64,000 nucleotides of DNA from JBJXHN01 sp046233135 (GCA_046233135.1 JBJXHN010000003.1:1-64000); one strand, 5' to 3'; counted from the stretch's first letter, positions 16,785 to 26,436 are shown. Notes: generated by a model not told the origin, from the letters alone. Numbers and translations: made by a program.

Positions 16785-18968
16785 ATGCAGTTTGGCATTC
16801 GATTGAAACTCATCGTTGCGTTTGCGGTGGTTACAGTCTTAACCGTTATTACGTCGGGTGTGGCGATCTACGGGATCAACAGCTTGAGGGAAGCGTTGAG
16901 CGACGTTGCGGACACGCGCCTGCCTCAGGTCACGACCGCCCATCACCTGGATAACACCATCCGCAACGTTCTGAACCAGATGACCTTGCTGACCCGTGAT
17001 CAGGTTGACGATCCGGATCAGGCCTGGAATGCCATCACCGCCGACCTGGACAAGGCCAGCACCATGGTGGTCTCGCTGGAAGAAAGCGGCCTGGACAGCG
17101 CCTTGACCAGCGACCTGCGCACCACCGTCGCCGACCTGCGGGGCAGCATCACAGAGTTGCGCGCCAGCCTGACCGAGCGCAAGGACATCCTCGACCGTGA
17201 AGCCAAGGTCCGCGCCAGTCTGAAGGCGATGGAAAACGAGGTTTCCAGCTCCACCCAGCTGATCATCGACGTGGAACGGGCGGTCATGCACAACATGACC
17301 CGCGCGGCATCGGAAATGGATGACCTGGGCCTGGGCAAGACCCGCGCCGAACTGGTGGAGATGCTGAAGAAAAGCACCAAAAGCAGCACGGTGCTGGATG
17401 CCGCCACCTGGGTCAGCAATACCGCCGGACAGTTCGGCGCCAAGGTGGACCAGCTGCTGTCCGCCACCGATGCCAACTATATCAAGGCTCATGCCTTCAA
17501 CACCGCCAACACTATCCGCCGGGTCGACGACCAGGTGACGCCGCTGCCGGCGCAGATGCAGAAGTTCGTCAAGGACTCCTTCAACAAGGTGCTGCCGCTG
17601 GTAACCGGCGACGCCCCCCTCGTGGCCCTGCGGGTGCGCGAGCTGGAAGTCAACGCCGCGATCACCGAACAGGTGGCCGCCGCCGCCACCCGCTCCGACG
17701 CCCTGACCGCCCTGGTGGCCGAAGTCAGCAACCGGGCCGTGGCCGATGCCGCCACCGCCACCGTCCAGGCCAATCACCATGCCCGGATCATGCAGCAGGT
17801 GACCACCGGCCTGGCTGTGGGCAGCGTTATCCTGTCGTTGCTGATCATCGTCTTCTTCGTCATCCGTCACCTCAACCGCCGCCTGAACGCCATGCAGACG
17901 GTGATGAGCCGCCTGGCCGACGGCGATCTGGCCGTGACCATTCCGCCGGCCACCAACGATGCCATCGGCCGCATGGCCGCCGCCGCCGAGCGCTTCCGCC
18001 AGAACGCCACCCGCATTCAGTCCATGGAGGAGGAACGCAAGGAAGCCGACCGCCGCGCCGAAGCCGAAAAGCGCCAGGTGATGGCCGAAGCCGCGCGGAC
18101 CTTTGAAACCCAGGTGCTGCACCTTCTGGAAGACGTGGCCAAGGCCGCCGAGGGCCTGGGCACCGAAGCCGAAGCCATGGCCCGCAGCGCCCGGGAAACC
18201 CGCGACACCGCCGAGGCCGTCGCCCGGTCCTCCGGTCAGGCACAGGACGGGGTGCGTTCCGTTGCCGCGCGGGCCGGCGACCTGTCCCAGGCCATCCACG
18301 CCATCACCTCGACCGTGCAGACCTCCGGCGAAACGTCCGGCGAGGCGGTGCGGGTATCCGAGGATGCCTCCAGCCAGATTACCGCTCTGGCCCGGGTCGC
18401 CGCCGAAGTGGGCGAAGTGGTGGGCATGATCCAGGACATCGCCGATCAGACCAACCTTCTGGCCCTGAACGCCACCATCGAAGCCGCGCGGGCCGGCGAT
18501 GCCGGCAAGGGCTTCGCTGTGGTTGCCGGCGAGGTGAAAACCCTGGCCGGCCAGACCGCCAAGGCCACGGAATCGATCGGCAAGCAGATTACCGAGATGG
18601 TCACCGCCACCGACGGCGCCGTCAGGGCCATCAGTTCGGTGTCGGAGGTCATCAACCGCATCGGTACCCTGAACGATTCCATTCTGGGCGCCGTGGAGCA
18701 GCAATCCAGCGCCACCAGCGGTATCGCGTCCAGCGCCGACATGGCGGCCGAGGGTACGGAAAAGGTGACCCACAGCATCAGCGACGTGCTGACCATGGCC
18801 CAGGCTTCCCAGGAATCCGCGAGCCGGGTGCAGGACGCCAGCAAGGCGGTGAATGCCTGCGCCCAGGAAATGCGCACGGCCATCGATTCGTTCGTTCGCC
18901 AGCTGAGCGGCGGCAGCGGCGGCGGCGATGTCCCGGGCAGCCAGCCCGCCTACGACAAGGCCGCCTGA
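16785..18968 (+). CDS. Methyl-accepting chemotaxis protein with a long periplasmic helical sensor
   Basis: 727 residues. TM1 is at about 7-31 and TM2 at about 342-361, with about 310 periplasmic residues between them that look all-helical, as in TorS-type sensors. A HAMP domain follows (about 362-415). The signalling domain has its conserved hairpin tip near residue 555 (IADQTNLLALNATIEAARAG). It would report to CheA/CheW. No C-terminal CheR-binding pentapeptide is seen. No binding-protein gene is adjacent. Confidence 0.95.
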   Translation: MQFGIRLKLIVAFAVVTVLTVITSGVAIYGINSLREALSDVADTRLPQVTTAHHLDNTIRNVLNQMTLLTRDQVDDPDQAWNAITADLDKASTMVVSLEESGLDSALTSDLRTTVADLRGSITELRASLTERKDILDREAKVRASLKAMENEVSSSTQLIIDVERAVMHNMTRAASEMDDLGLGKTRAELVEMLKKSTKSSTVLDAATWVSNTAGQFGAKVDQLLSATDANYIKAHAFNTANTIRRVDDQVTPLPAQMQKFVKDSFNKVLPLVTGDAPLVALRVRELEVNAAITEQVAAAATRSDALTALVAEVSNRAVADAATATVQANHHARIMQQVTTGLAVGSVILSLLIIVFFVIRHLNRRLNAMQTVMSRLADGDLAVTIPPATNDAIGRMAAAAERFRQNATRIQSMEEERKEADRRAEAEKRQVMAEAARTFETQVLHLLEDVAKAAEGLGTEAEAMARSARETRDTAEAVARSSGQAQDGVRSVAARAGDLSQAIHAITSTVQTSGETSGEAVRVSEDASSQITALARVAAEVGEVVGMIQDIADQTNLLALNATIEAARAGDAGKGFAVVAGEVKTLAGQTAKATESIGKQITEMVTATDGAVRAISSVSEVINRIGTLNDSILGAVEQQSSATSGIASSADMAAEGTEKVTHSISDVLTMAQASQESASRVQDASKAVNACAQEMRTAIDSFVRQLSGGSGGGDVPGSQPAYDKAA

Positions 18969-18986
18969 TCAGCCGGCCCGCGTGTT

Positions 18987-19018
18987 CTCTCCGGCGGGTC
19001 GGTCATCCCGCCGGAGAG
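18987..19018. terminator. Hairpin between convergent genes, probable bidirectional terminator
   Basis: CTCTCCGGCGGG (18987-18998) and CCCGCCGGAGAG (19007-19018) are exact complements with an 8-base loop. T-runs are poor, so efficiency is uncertain. Confidence 0.6.
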
Positions 19019-19031
19019 GATCCCATGTCCC

Positions 19032-20498
19032 TCAGCACTCTTCCTCCACCATGGTCCGGGCCAGTTCGCCCAGCCGCATCACGCCCCGCTCCAGGCGATC
19101 GCTCCAGCTGTGGCCGCAACTCAGGCGCAGGCAGGTACCGTAGCGGTCGCTGGCGGAGAACAGCGAACCGGGGGCGAAGCAGATGTGCTCCGCGATGGCC
19201 CGGCGGAACAGGACCATGCTGTCCGCACCGTCCGGCAGTTCCAGCCACAGCACGAAGCCGCCTTCCGGTGCGCTCACGCGGGTTCTGGCCGGGAAGCTCT
19301 GATCGATGGCGCGGGTCATCCGTGCGATCGTGCCGGCGAAGGCCCGGCGGATGCGCCGCAGGTGGTTGTCGTAGCCGCCGGAGGACAGGAAATCGGCCAG
19401 CGCCACCTGGGGCAACGTCGGCCCGCACAGGGTTCCGCCGAACTTGGCCTGCAACAGGGCCTCCACCCGCCCTTTCGGCGCACAGATCCACCCCACCCGA
19501 TACCCCGGCGCCAGTGTCTTGGAGAACGAGCCGCAAGTGAGGATGTCCGCCTCTGGCGCCAGACTGGCGAAGGGCCGGGGGCGTTCGGCCCCGAAGTGGA
19601 TATCGCCGTAGATGTCATCTTCGATCAGCGGCACCCCATGGTCGGCCAGCAAGCCGATGATCGCCCGCTTGCGAACATCAGGCAGGCGGCATCCCAGGGG
19701 GTTGTTGAAGCTGGACGACAGCAGGCAGGCCGCCGGACGGCACCCTCCCGGCGCCGCGCCGTCGGCCAGGGCCTCGGCCAGCCCGTCCGGATCCACCCCC
19801 AGATCGGCATCCGTCGGCAGTTCGCGTACCCTCAGGTCCAGGTTCTCCAGGATTTGCAGCAGGCCGAAATAGGCCGGGGATTCGATCAGCACCGTATCCC
19901 CCGGCCGGGTGGTGACCTTCAGCGCCAGATACAGGGCTTCGGTGCACCCCAGGGTGATGATGATGTCTTCCGGCGGCAGGGCCTGCCCCAGGCGCAGGGC
20001 GCGGGCGGCGATTTCCCGGCGCAGGCCGGCATCCCCCCGGGGTTCCGTATACACATTGTACTGCACGCCCTTGACCCGCGCGGCCCGGGCCAGGAAGCGG
20101 TCCAGCCCGCCGGCCGCCAGCATGGCGGCATCGGGAATGGCGCAGCCCAGGGGCAGATAGGCCGCGTCGGCGGCCAGGGCCAGCATCGCCGAAACATCCT
20201 TCTCCACCCGCACCGGCTGCGCCTCTCCCGGCGGTGCGGAACGCGCCGGACGCGGGCGGGTGGCCAGGGGGTTGGCGGCCACATAGAAGCCCGAACGCGC
20301 CCGGGCTTCCAGCACCCCCCAGTCTTCCAGCAACCGATAGGCCTGCAGGGCCGTGGCCATGCTGACGCCCTGCTGGCGGGCGGTGCGCCGCAGCGACGGC
20401 GCGCGCATGCCGGCGCCCAGAGCTCCGCTGTCCACCATGCGGCGGATGGCGGCGGCCACGTCTTCGTAGCGATAGGACTCCGTCTGGCCGTCGCGCAT
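19032..20498 (-). CDS. MocR-type regulator (GntR domain fused to aminotransferase domain)
   Basis: 488 residues from ATG 20498 with GGGAGA upstream. Residues 1-75 form a GntR winged helix (YEDVAAAIRRMVDSGALGAGMRAPSLR). The rest is a fold type I aminotransferase-like domain with SSSFNNPLG, EDDIYGDIHF and the PLP-lysine segment CGSFSKTLAPGYRVGW. MocR proteins bind PLP or an aminated ligand and control nearby genes. Here a stand-alone aminotransferase is divergently encoded and is the likely target. Confidence 0.92.
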   Translation of the reverse strand: MRDGQTESYRYEDVAAAIRRMVDSGALGAGMRAPSLRRTARQQGVSMATALQAYRLLEDWGVLEARARSGFYVAANPLATRPRPARSAPPGEAQPVRVEKDVSAMLALAADAAYLPLGCAIPDAAMLAAGGLDRFLARAARVKGVQYNVYTEPRGDAGLRREIAARALRLGQALPPEDIIITLGCTEALYLALKVTTRPGDTVLIESPAYFGLLQILENLDLRVRELPTDADLGVDPDGLAEALADGAAPGGCRPAACLLSSSFNNPLGCRLPDVRKRAIIGLLADHGVPLIEDDIYGDIHFGAERPRPFASLAPEADILTCGSFSKTLAPGYRVGWICAPKGRVEALLQAKFGGTLCGPTLPQVALADFLSSGGYDNHLRRIRRAFAGTIARMTRAIDQSFPARTRVSAPEGGFVLWLELPDGADSMVLFRRAIAEHICFAPGSLFSASDRYGTCLRLSCGHSWSDRLERGVMRLGELARTMVEEEC

Positions 20499-20526
20499 CA
20501 CCGCCGTCTCCCTGGTGACCGAAGGA

Positions 20527-20559
20527 ACTGTACCGGTCACATTCTTCGCTGACTGTATC
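20527..20559. promoter_or_regulatory. Direct repeats, candidate MocR operator
   Basis: ACTGTACC (20527-20534) and ACTGTATC (20552-20559) are 25 bases apart in the 130-base divergent region between the MocR gene and the aminotransferase. MocR proteins often bind direct repeats of this kind that overlap the target promoter. Confidence 0.5.
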
Positions 20560-20628
20560 TGTTCCGCAAGGGCGGGGTATCCGATCTTTCCCGGACCCAT
20601 CCCGTTCTTGGTCGAAGGAGCCCGTCCC

Positions 20629-21762
20629 ATGGCAGTCCCCACCCGGTTCAAGCGCAGTCCCATTCTCTCCCTGACCGGCGAAACCTTCCGCTATGACCTC
20701 GCCGAGAGTGTGGGGCCGGACCTGACGGTGGCGGAGCTGATGGGAGCGGACGGCCTGACGGCGCTGGGCGACCTGACCCTGAGCTACGGCACGGCGGCCG
20801 GGGATGCCCGGTTGCGCGGCCTGGTCGCCGGGCGCTACGGCGCCCCGGTGACGGCCGATGACGTGATCGTGACGGTCGGGGGCATGCAGGCGCTGTTCCT
20901 GCTGGCCTTCGTGCTCTGTGGACCGGGAGACGAGGCGGCAATCGCCAGCCCGGTGTTCCCCAACGCCCGGGTGATCCTGGAGGCCGTGGGCGCGACGGTG
21001 CGGCCGCTGCCGTTCACCTTCGCCGCCGGCTACCGCCTGGACCCGGACGCCCTGCGCACCGCCCTGACCCCGCGCACCCGGCTGGTCAGTCTGGCCTCGC
21101 CGCAGAACCCGTCAGGCGTGGCCTTGACGGAGGCGGAAATCCGACTGGTGCTGGCCGAGATGGCGACGGTTTGTCCCGAGGCGGTGCTGCTGGTGGACGA
21201 GGTCTATCGCGACGCGGTTTACGGGACCGATGTCCCGGCCCCGAGCGTGGTGGGTCTGGACGACCGGATCGTCAGCTGCAGCTCGCTTTCAAAGTGCCAC
21301 GGAGCGCCGGGCCTGCGCACCGGCTGGGTGGTCACCCGCGCCCCGGCCCTGCGGGACCAGCTGATGCTGGGCAAGTTCAACATGGTAGTGTCGAACTCGC
21401 TGGTGGACGATGCCCTGGCCACCCGTGTACTGGAGTGCCACGAGGATCTGGTCGACGCCCGCCGCCCCCACCTGCAAGCGGGGCTGGACCGCACGGCGGC
21501 CTTCGTGGCCGACCATGGGGACAAAGTGGCCTGGGTCCGCCCGGACGCCGGCGCGCTCTGCTGCCTGCGGCTGGCGCCGGATGTGTTCGATGATGCGGGC
21601 GTGGAGGCCTTCCATGCCGCCTTGCGGGCGCGTGGGGTGCGGGTAGCCCCGGGGGCATGGTTCGGCGACGAACCGACCGTGTTCCGCCTGGGCTTCGGCC
21701 TGCTGCCCATCCCGGAGCTTGAAGCCGCCCTGGCGGAGATGGGGGACGTGCTGGCGGGGTGA
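20629..21762 (+). CDS. PLP-dependent aminotransferase, class I/II
   Basis: 377 residues from ATG 20629, with AGGAG eight bases upstream. Features are LSYGTAAGDARLRGLVAGRYG, SPQNPSGVALTEAEIR, VDEVYRDAVYG and the lysine segment SSLSKCHGAPGLRTGW. The substrate is not readable. Its pairing with a divergent MocR gene suggests control by an amino-compound or PLP status. Confidence 0.9.
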   Translation: MAVPTRFKRSPILSLTGETFRYDLAESVGPDLTVAELMGADGLTALGDLTLSYGTAAGDARLRGLVAGRYGAPVTADDVIVTVGGMQALFLLAFVLCGPGDEAAIASPVFPNARVILEAVGATVRPLPFTFAAGYRLDPDALRTALTPRTRLVSLASPQNPSGVALTEAEIRLVLAEMATVCPEAVLLVDEVYRDAVYGTDVPAPSVVGLDDRIVSCSSLSKCHGAPGLRTGWVVTRAPALRDQLMLGKFNMVVSNSLVDDALATRVLECHEDLVDARRPHLQAGLDRTAAFVADHGDKVAWVRPDAGALCCLRLAPDVFDDAGVEAFHAALRARGVRVAPGAWFGDEPTVFRLGFGLLPIPELEAALAEMGDVLAG

Positions 21763-21807
21763 CCCCTTCCGGTCCGCCCCGAAAGGGACTCCCCCTACGG
21801 GATCTCC

Positions 21808-23952
21808 CTACCGCCGGGTGATATTCGCCAGGAACTGGGTGACTTCCGTCTTCAGCGTTTCCGACTGGGTCACCATTTCCTGGGAGAACGACACCACCCC
21901 CTTGGAAGCCGTATTGGTCTCCGAGATGTCCTCAGACACGGTACCGATCACCTTGCTGACTTCCTGCGATCCCTGGGCGGCCAGCTGGACGCTGCGGGAG
22001 ATCTCCGCCGTCGCCGATTGCTGCTGGTCTATCGCCGCCATGATGCTGCCGCCAATCTCGTTCAGATTTTCGATGGTGTTCACGATGCTTTGAATCGCCT
22101 CCACCGACCGCGAAATCCGCTCCTGAATCTGCGCGATCTGCGAACTGATATCCTCCGTCGCCCGGGTGGACTGAGAGGCCAGATTCTTCACCTCGTTGGC
22201 CACCACCGCAAAGCCCTTGCCCGCATCACCGGCCCGGGCGGCCTCGATGGTGGCGTTCAGGGCCAGCAGGTTGGTCTGGCTGGCAATGCCGCTGATCAGG
22301 TCGACGATCTCGCCGATGCGATCCGACGCCGTGCTCAGGCCCTGCACGTCCTCGCTGATCTGGCGGGCTTCCCGAACCGCCGCTTCCGAGGCCGTGGCCG
22401 ACTGTTCCACCTGGTTGGAAATCTCGCGAATTGACGCCGTCAGTTCCTCGGCCGACGATGCCACCGTCTGCACGTTGCCTGAGGCTTCCTGCGAGGCCGA
22501 AGCCACCGTCGTCGTGCCCTGCCCCGCCCGGTCGGCCCGGCGCAGCATGTCTTCCGCCGTCCGGCGCAGTTCCACCGACTGGCCGGCCACCGCGTTGACG
22601 ATGCCCATCACCGAGTCCTCGAACTCCTTGGCGATGCGCCGCATGGCCGCCGCCCGATCCGCCGCCGACCGCTCTTCGGCTTCGGCACGCTGGCGCTCCA
22701 GCTGCTCCTTCTCCTGGGCGTTGGTCTTGAACACCTGCAACGCGGCGGCCATTTCCCCCAGTTCGTCATGCGAAGCCTTGGGCAGGTCTACCGTCATATC
22801 CCCCTGGGACAGGCGCCGCGTCGCCTTGTTCAGCGCCGCCAGGCGCGCCAGAACGTGACGCTGCACGTAGCCATAGGCGATCAGCAGCGCGATCAGCAGA
22901 GCAATCGCCGCCAGCACGATCATGGTGATCCGCGCAAAACGCGACACCTCGGCCACTTCCGCCTTGTCCGCCGCGATCCGGCCGTTCAGTTCTCTGGCCG
23001 TTTCCGTGGCAATCGCACCTAGCTTGCGTTCGTTGGCCAGCACGTTGGCCACCAGAGTGCTCAGGGTGTTCAGGGTGTCCACATGGGCCTTGGTGTAGCC
23101 GATCAGGCCTTCGGCCTCGCCAGGGGCGATCAGGGCCTTCAGCGCGCCCAGCACCTTCTGCGCCTGTTCCTTGCGCGCAACGTCACTGATCGACTCGACG
23201 TTATGATCCAGCAGCCCGAGGGTATCGACGATGGCCCGGCCCTTCTCGTCAACCGCATCGGCCTTGCGCTCCGACACCATGTCGACCACCTGCTTGGGCA
23301 GCAGCAGGCTGTTGATCTTGAGATTGTTCATCTGCTCAAACTGGAACAGATCCACATCCAGCACCGAATCAAGGGTGTCGTAGACCTTTTCCAGCGCATA
23401 GAGGTCTTCGACGATGTCATAGAGAATGGAAACGTTGCTGGTGACCTGGCTGCGGCTGTTGGTGATCAGGCTTTCCGACAGGCTGGTCATTTCCTGGGCC
23501 TGCTCCAGCACCGCCGCGTAGCGGGAGTCCCGGGACTGCATCAGGCGCACCCGCCGTTCGGTGGCCTCGGCGAACTGCTTCAGGTCCCCTGTCAGTTGGT
23601 CGGATACGGCCCGGAACTGATCGCCGCTGGCCGTTCCGTGCGCCTGATCGATGAACCGGTCCACATCCCGCTTGATGCGATCGCTGCTTTCCGCCAGCCG
23701 CGCCTTCAGCTCTTCCACCCCGTTGATGGTCATCTCCTTGGACAGGGAGTCTCGGATACGGCTGAGGTCGGACGCGGTCGCCACCAGCTCCTTGGCGTCG
23801 ATCACCAGGGGCATGGTTTCGTCCAGGATCGTCTTTTGCTGGGTTTCTATGGATTGAAGGACCGCCAGGCCGGTGCCGCTGGTGACAAGAACCAAAAGGG
23901 TGATGAAGGCAAAGGACAGAATCAGACCCGCGCGGACAGTGACGGTCTTCAT
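21808..23952 (-). CDS. Methyl-accepting chemotaxis protein paired with a TorT-like protein
   Basis: 714 residues. TM1 about 8-32, a periplasmic helical sensor of about 310 residues, TM2 about 342-363, then HAMP (LARLAALNKATRRLSQGDMTV). The methyl-accepting domain carries IASQTNLLALNATIEAARAG. The sensor has the size and helical look of TorS sensor domains, which read TMAO through TorT. The gene immediately upstream on the same strand encodes a TorT-like protein, so this receptor probably senses through it. Confidence 0.95.
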   Translation of the reverse strand: MKTVTVRAGLILSFAFITLLVLVTSGTGLAVLQSIETQQKTILDETMPLVIDAKELVATASDLSRIRDSLSKEMTINGVEELKARLAESSDRIKRDVDRFIDQAHGTASGDQFRAVSDQLTGDLKQFAEATERRVRLMQSRDSRYAAVLEQAQEMTSLSESLITNSRSQVTSNVSILYDIVEDLYALEKVYDTLDSVLDVDLFQFEQMNNLKINSLLLPKQVVDMVSERKADAVDEKGRAIVDTLGLLDHNVESISDVARKEQAQKVLGALKALIAPGEAEGLIGYTKAHVDTLNTLSTLVANVLANERKLGAIATETARELNGRIAADKAEVAEVSRFARITMIVLAAIALLIALLIAYGYVQRHVLARLAALNKATRRLSQGDMTVDLPKASHDELGEMAAALQVFKTNAQEKEQLERQRAEAEERSAADRAAAMRRIAKEFEDSVMGIVNAVAGQSVELRRTAEDMLRRADRAGQGTTTVASASQEASGNVQTVASSAEELTASIREISNQVEQSATASEAAVREARQISEDVQGLSTASDRIGEIVDLISGIASQTNLLALNATIEAARAGDAGKGFAVVANEVKNLASQSTRATEDISSQIAQIQERISRSVEAIQSIVNTIENLNEIGGSIMAAIDQQQSATAEISRSVQLAAQGSQEVSKVIGTVSEDISETNTASKGVVSFSQEMVTQSETLKTEVTQFLANITRR

Positions 23953-24020
23953 GATCTTTTCAACTCCGGAAGGCCCCCGCCTGGGGAAAGGCCGGAAGAA
24001 CCAGGGTAGGAACGCGCCCC

Positions 24021-24063
24021 GCCCGCCGGCACCTTCCCGCGAAACCGGAAGATGCCGGCGGGC
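24021..24063 (-). promoter_or_regulatory. Strong intergenic hairpin between the TorT-like and chemoreceptor genes
   Basis: GCCCGCCGGCA (24021-24031) and TGCCGGCGGGC (24053-24063) are exact complements, and CTTCC/GGAAG extends the stem inward. It lies in the 149-base gap of a probable two-gene transcript. Such hairpins often protect the upstream message or cause partial termination, which would give more binding protein than receptor. Confidence 0.6.
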
Positions 24064-24101
24064 AGAGGCCGCGCGGACACGATAACGGCGGCCGGATGGC
24101 C

Positions 24102-25157
24102 TTAAGGCACCTTGAAGACGGGCGTGAAGCCGGACGGAGCCAGAGACTCGTCCGGATTGAAGGTCTTCACGCTATCCTTGTCGACATTGAAAATTGCCGG
24201 CCCGACGTGGGTGGCAATGCTGGACCCTTCCAGGTGCCGCACGGCCATATCCACCGACAGCATCCCCTGCAGCGCCGCACTGTCGGTCGGCACCGCCGTC
24301 ACGATGTCACGGCGCACGCCGCGATACATGGCCGGGGTGAAGTAGTCGGCGACCAGCTTGACCTTATCCTTCAGGCCCCGTTGCGGCAGCACGCCCATGG
24401 CCGCTTCGATGGCCACCGCGTTGCCGGCGATGTAGTCCACGTCCGGAACCTCATCCAGAGCCTCTTCCACCAGCGTTTTCTGGCGGTTGCGGTCGATGTC
24501 GCCGAACTTGACCGTGACCAGTTCCACCGAGGAATTCTTGATCTCTTCCCGGAAGCCGGTGTCGGTGAAAGTCACCCAGCCCTTGCCTTCCGGACCGGGC
24601 AGCCAGGCCACCTTGACCGGGTCGGATCCGGCGGGGTGCTTTTCCTGGAAGTAGCGGCCGGCCACCCGGCCCATATCTTCCCAGCTGACCGCGACCATGC
24701 CCGACAGGCCGTCGCCCTGCATCTGCGTCGACAGCGCAAACACCGGCAGTTTGGCCGAGGCCTCAACCACCGTCGGGGTCATTTCGCTGAAGGACACCGG
24801 TGCGAGAATAATTGCGTCGTAGCCACCGTCAGCCGCACAATTCTTGACCAACTCGATCTGCTTATCCAAATTCTTGGCACCGCCGGCGTCAACAATGTCC
24901 GCCTTCAGCCCCAGCTTCTTGGCCTGCTCCACCACGCCGTAGTTCACCGCCCCCCAGTACGGACCCTTGAAGTGCGGGAAGACAACGCAAAGGTTCCACT
25001 GCTTGGATACCGCGTCCAGCCCCTGGTATTCGATTTCCTTCGGCGGATTGCTGAAATCGTAGGGCGGATCCCAGGTGCTGACCGTCCAGGTCTCGGCGGA
25101 AGCCACGGTTGCGGAAGCGGTGAACATAATCGCCGCAGCGAAAGCTAGCTTGCTCAC
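24102..25157 (-). CDS. TorT-like periplasmic substrate-binding protein
   Basis: 351 residues. A Sec signal ends at ASA-ET. The periplasmic binding protein type I fold (sugar/TorT branch) is shown by CVVFPHFKGPYWGAVNYGVV, DAGGAKNLDKQIELVKNC, DAIILAPVSF and DYIAGNAVAIEAAMG. The opening WTVSTWDPP and the KGPYWGAVNYG segment fit TorT, the TMAO-binding partner of TorS in E. coli. No TorS kinase or tor reductase genes are in the window; the next gene downstream is a chemoreceptor. Ligand identity (TMAO or another) is inferred only. Confidence 0.85.
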   Translation of the reverse strand: MSKLAFAAAIMFTASATVASAETWTVSTWDPPYDFSNPPKEIEYQGLDAVSKQWNLCVVFPHFKGPYWGAVNYGVVEQAKKLGLKADIVDAGGAKNLDKQIELVKNCAADGGYDAIILAPVSFSEMTPTVVEASAKLPVFALSTQMQGDGLSGMVAVSWEDMGRVAGRYFQEKHPAGSDPVKVAWLPGPEGKGWVTFTDTGFREEIKNSSVELVTVKFGDIDRNRQKTLVEEALDEVPDVDYIAGNAVAIEAAMGVLPQRGLKDKVKLVADYFTPAMYRGVRRDIVTAVPTDSAALQGMLSVDMAVRHLEGSSIATHVGPAIFNVDKDSVKTFNPDESLAPSGFTPVFKVP

Positions 25158-25247
25158 AAGGAGATCTCCATCTGGTTGTGAAAAAGTGATGGCTCAATCA
25201 GCTAATACACCTTCGATTGAACTTAGTATCATACACTCTAAATTTTG

Positions 25248-25277
25248 GCAATAAATGATTGTATTGAGAATTATTGC
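25248..25277. promoter_or_regulatory. AT-rich inverted repeat upstream of the TorT-like gene
   Basis: GCAATAA (25248-25254) and TTATTGC (25271-25277) form an inverted repeat with centres 23 bases apart, in an AT-rich stretch (about 25190-25290). It is a candidate operator in the promoter region of the TorT-like gene. Confidence 0.4.
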
Positions 25278-25308
25278 AAAGCCGCAACTTCTGCAAACCC
25301 ATGTCAAT

Positions 25309-25343
25309 GAAAAGGGCGGCTGACCACTCCGGCCGGCCGCCCT
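25309..25343 (-). terminator. Rho-independent terminator of the alcohol-dehydrogenase-like gene
   Basis: On the minus strand AGGGCGGC (25343-25336) pairs with GCCGCCCT (25320-25313), followed by TTTTC. It separates the oxidoreductase from the TorT-like transcription unit. Confidence 0.75.
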
Positions 25344-25422
25344 GTTTCCTCCGCCCTCTTCGCGGGAAGCGAGACTTAAAACCCCAAGCTGTCCGGTATA
25401 GTTGCCCCGGTCTGCCCCGGGA

Positions 25423-26436
25423 TCAGAACCCTTCCAGCACGATCTTGCCCCGCGCCTTGCCGCTTTCCAGCACCCTGTGGGCCTGCTTCAGGGTCGCGGC
25501 CGAGATGGGGCGCAGCACGTCGGTCACCGTGGTCCGCAGCTGGCCATCGTCCACCAGCCGGGCGACCTCGGTCAGCAGACGGCCCTGTTCGGCGATATCG
25601 GCTGTTGCGAACATCGAGCGGGTGAACATGAATTCCCAATGGACCGACACGGATTTCCGCTTGAACCCCTTGATCGACAGCTCGTCCGGATCATCGATCA
25701 GCCCGAAGCGGCCCTGGGGGGCGATCAGGGCGGCGATCTCGTCCAGATGGCCTCCGGTTTCGGTGGTTGAGAACACGAAAGCCGGCGCCCCCAGCCCCAA
25801 AGCCTCCACCTGGGCGGCCAGGGGCCGGCTGTGATCGATCACGTGATGGGCACCCAGCTCCTGCACCCAGGCGCGGGTTTCGGGGCGGGAGGCGGTGGCG
25901 ATCACCGTCAGGTCGGTCAGGGCACGCACCAGCTGAATGGCGATGGAGCCCACGCCCCCGGCCCCGCCGATAATTAGAATCGCCGGCGCAGCCCCGGGCA
26001 CCGGCCGGCTCACCCCCAGGCGGTCGAACAGCATCTCCCAGGCGGTAATCGCGGTCAGCGGCAGGGCCGCCGCCTCGGTCGGGGTCAGGGTCGACGGCAT
26101 GGGGCCGACAATCCGCGCGTCCACCAGATGCCGCGCGCTGTTGGCTCCCGGACGGGTCAGGTCGCCGGCATAGAACACCCGGTCCCCCACCTTGAATCCC
26201 TGCACATCCGGCCCCACGGCGGCCACCGTACCGGCCACGTCCCAGCCCAGCACCTTCCACGGACCGGGGTCGGGCGCTACACTCCGCCGCACCTTTGTAT
26301 CCACCGGGTTTACAGAGATCGCCTGCACCTCCACCAGCAGATCACGGCCGGTCGGCACCGGAGTTTCCAGCTCCACATCCTCCAGGGAATCCGTTCGGTC
26401 GAGCGGGCCGGGGGTACGGTAGGCGACTGCCTTCAT
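25423..26436 (-). CDS. Zinc-type alcohol dehydrogenase family (quinone-oxidoreductase-like) protein
   Basis: 337 residues from ATG 26436. Medium-chain dehydrogenase fold: GroES-like N-terminal part with LGWDVAGTVAAVG, then the nucleotide-binding loop LIIGGAGGVGSIAIQLV and DHSRPLAAQV. The usual catalytic zinc cysteine is not evident, so it is probably a zinc-independent NADPH:quinone or enone reductase. It is divergent from an HxlR regulator. Confidence 0.88.
   Translation of the reverse strand: MKAVAYRTPGPLDRTDSLEDVELETPVPTGRDLLVEVQAISVNPVDTKVRRSVAPDPGPWKVLGWDVAGTVAAVGPDVQGFKVGDRVFYAGDLTRPGANSARHLVDARIVGPMPSTLTPTEAAALPLTAITAWEMLFDRLGVSRPVPGAAPAILIIGGAGGVGSIAIQLVRALTDLTVIATASRPETRAWVQELGAHHVIDHSRPLAAQVEALGLGAPAFVFSTTETGGHLDEIAALIAPQGRFGLIDDPDELSIKGFKRKSVSVHWEFMFTRSMFATADIAEQGRLLTEVARLVDDGQLRTTVTDVLRPISAATLKQAHRVLESGKARGKIVLEGF

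Noticed and set aside
16839..18773. 644-codon minus-strand frame
   Set aside because: Antisense shadow of a chemoreceptor; Gly/His-rich and without motifs.
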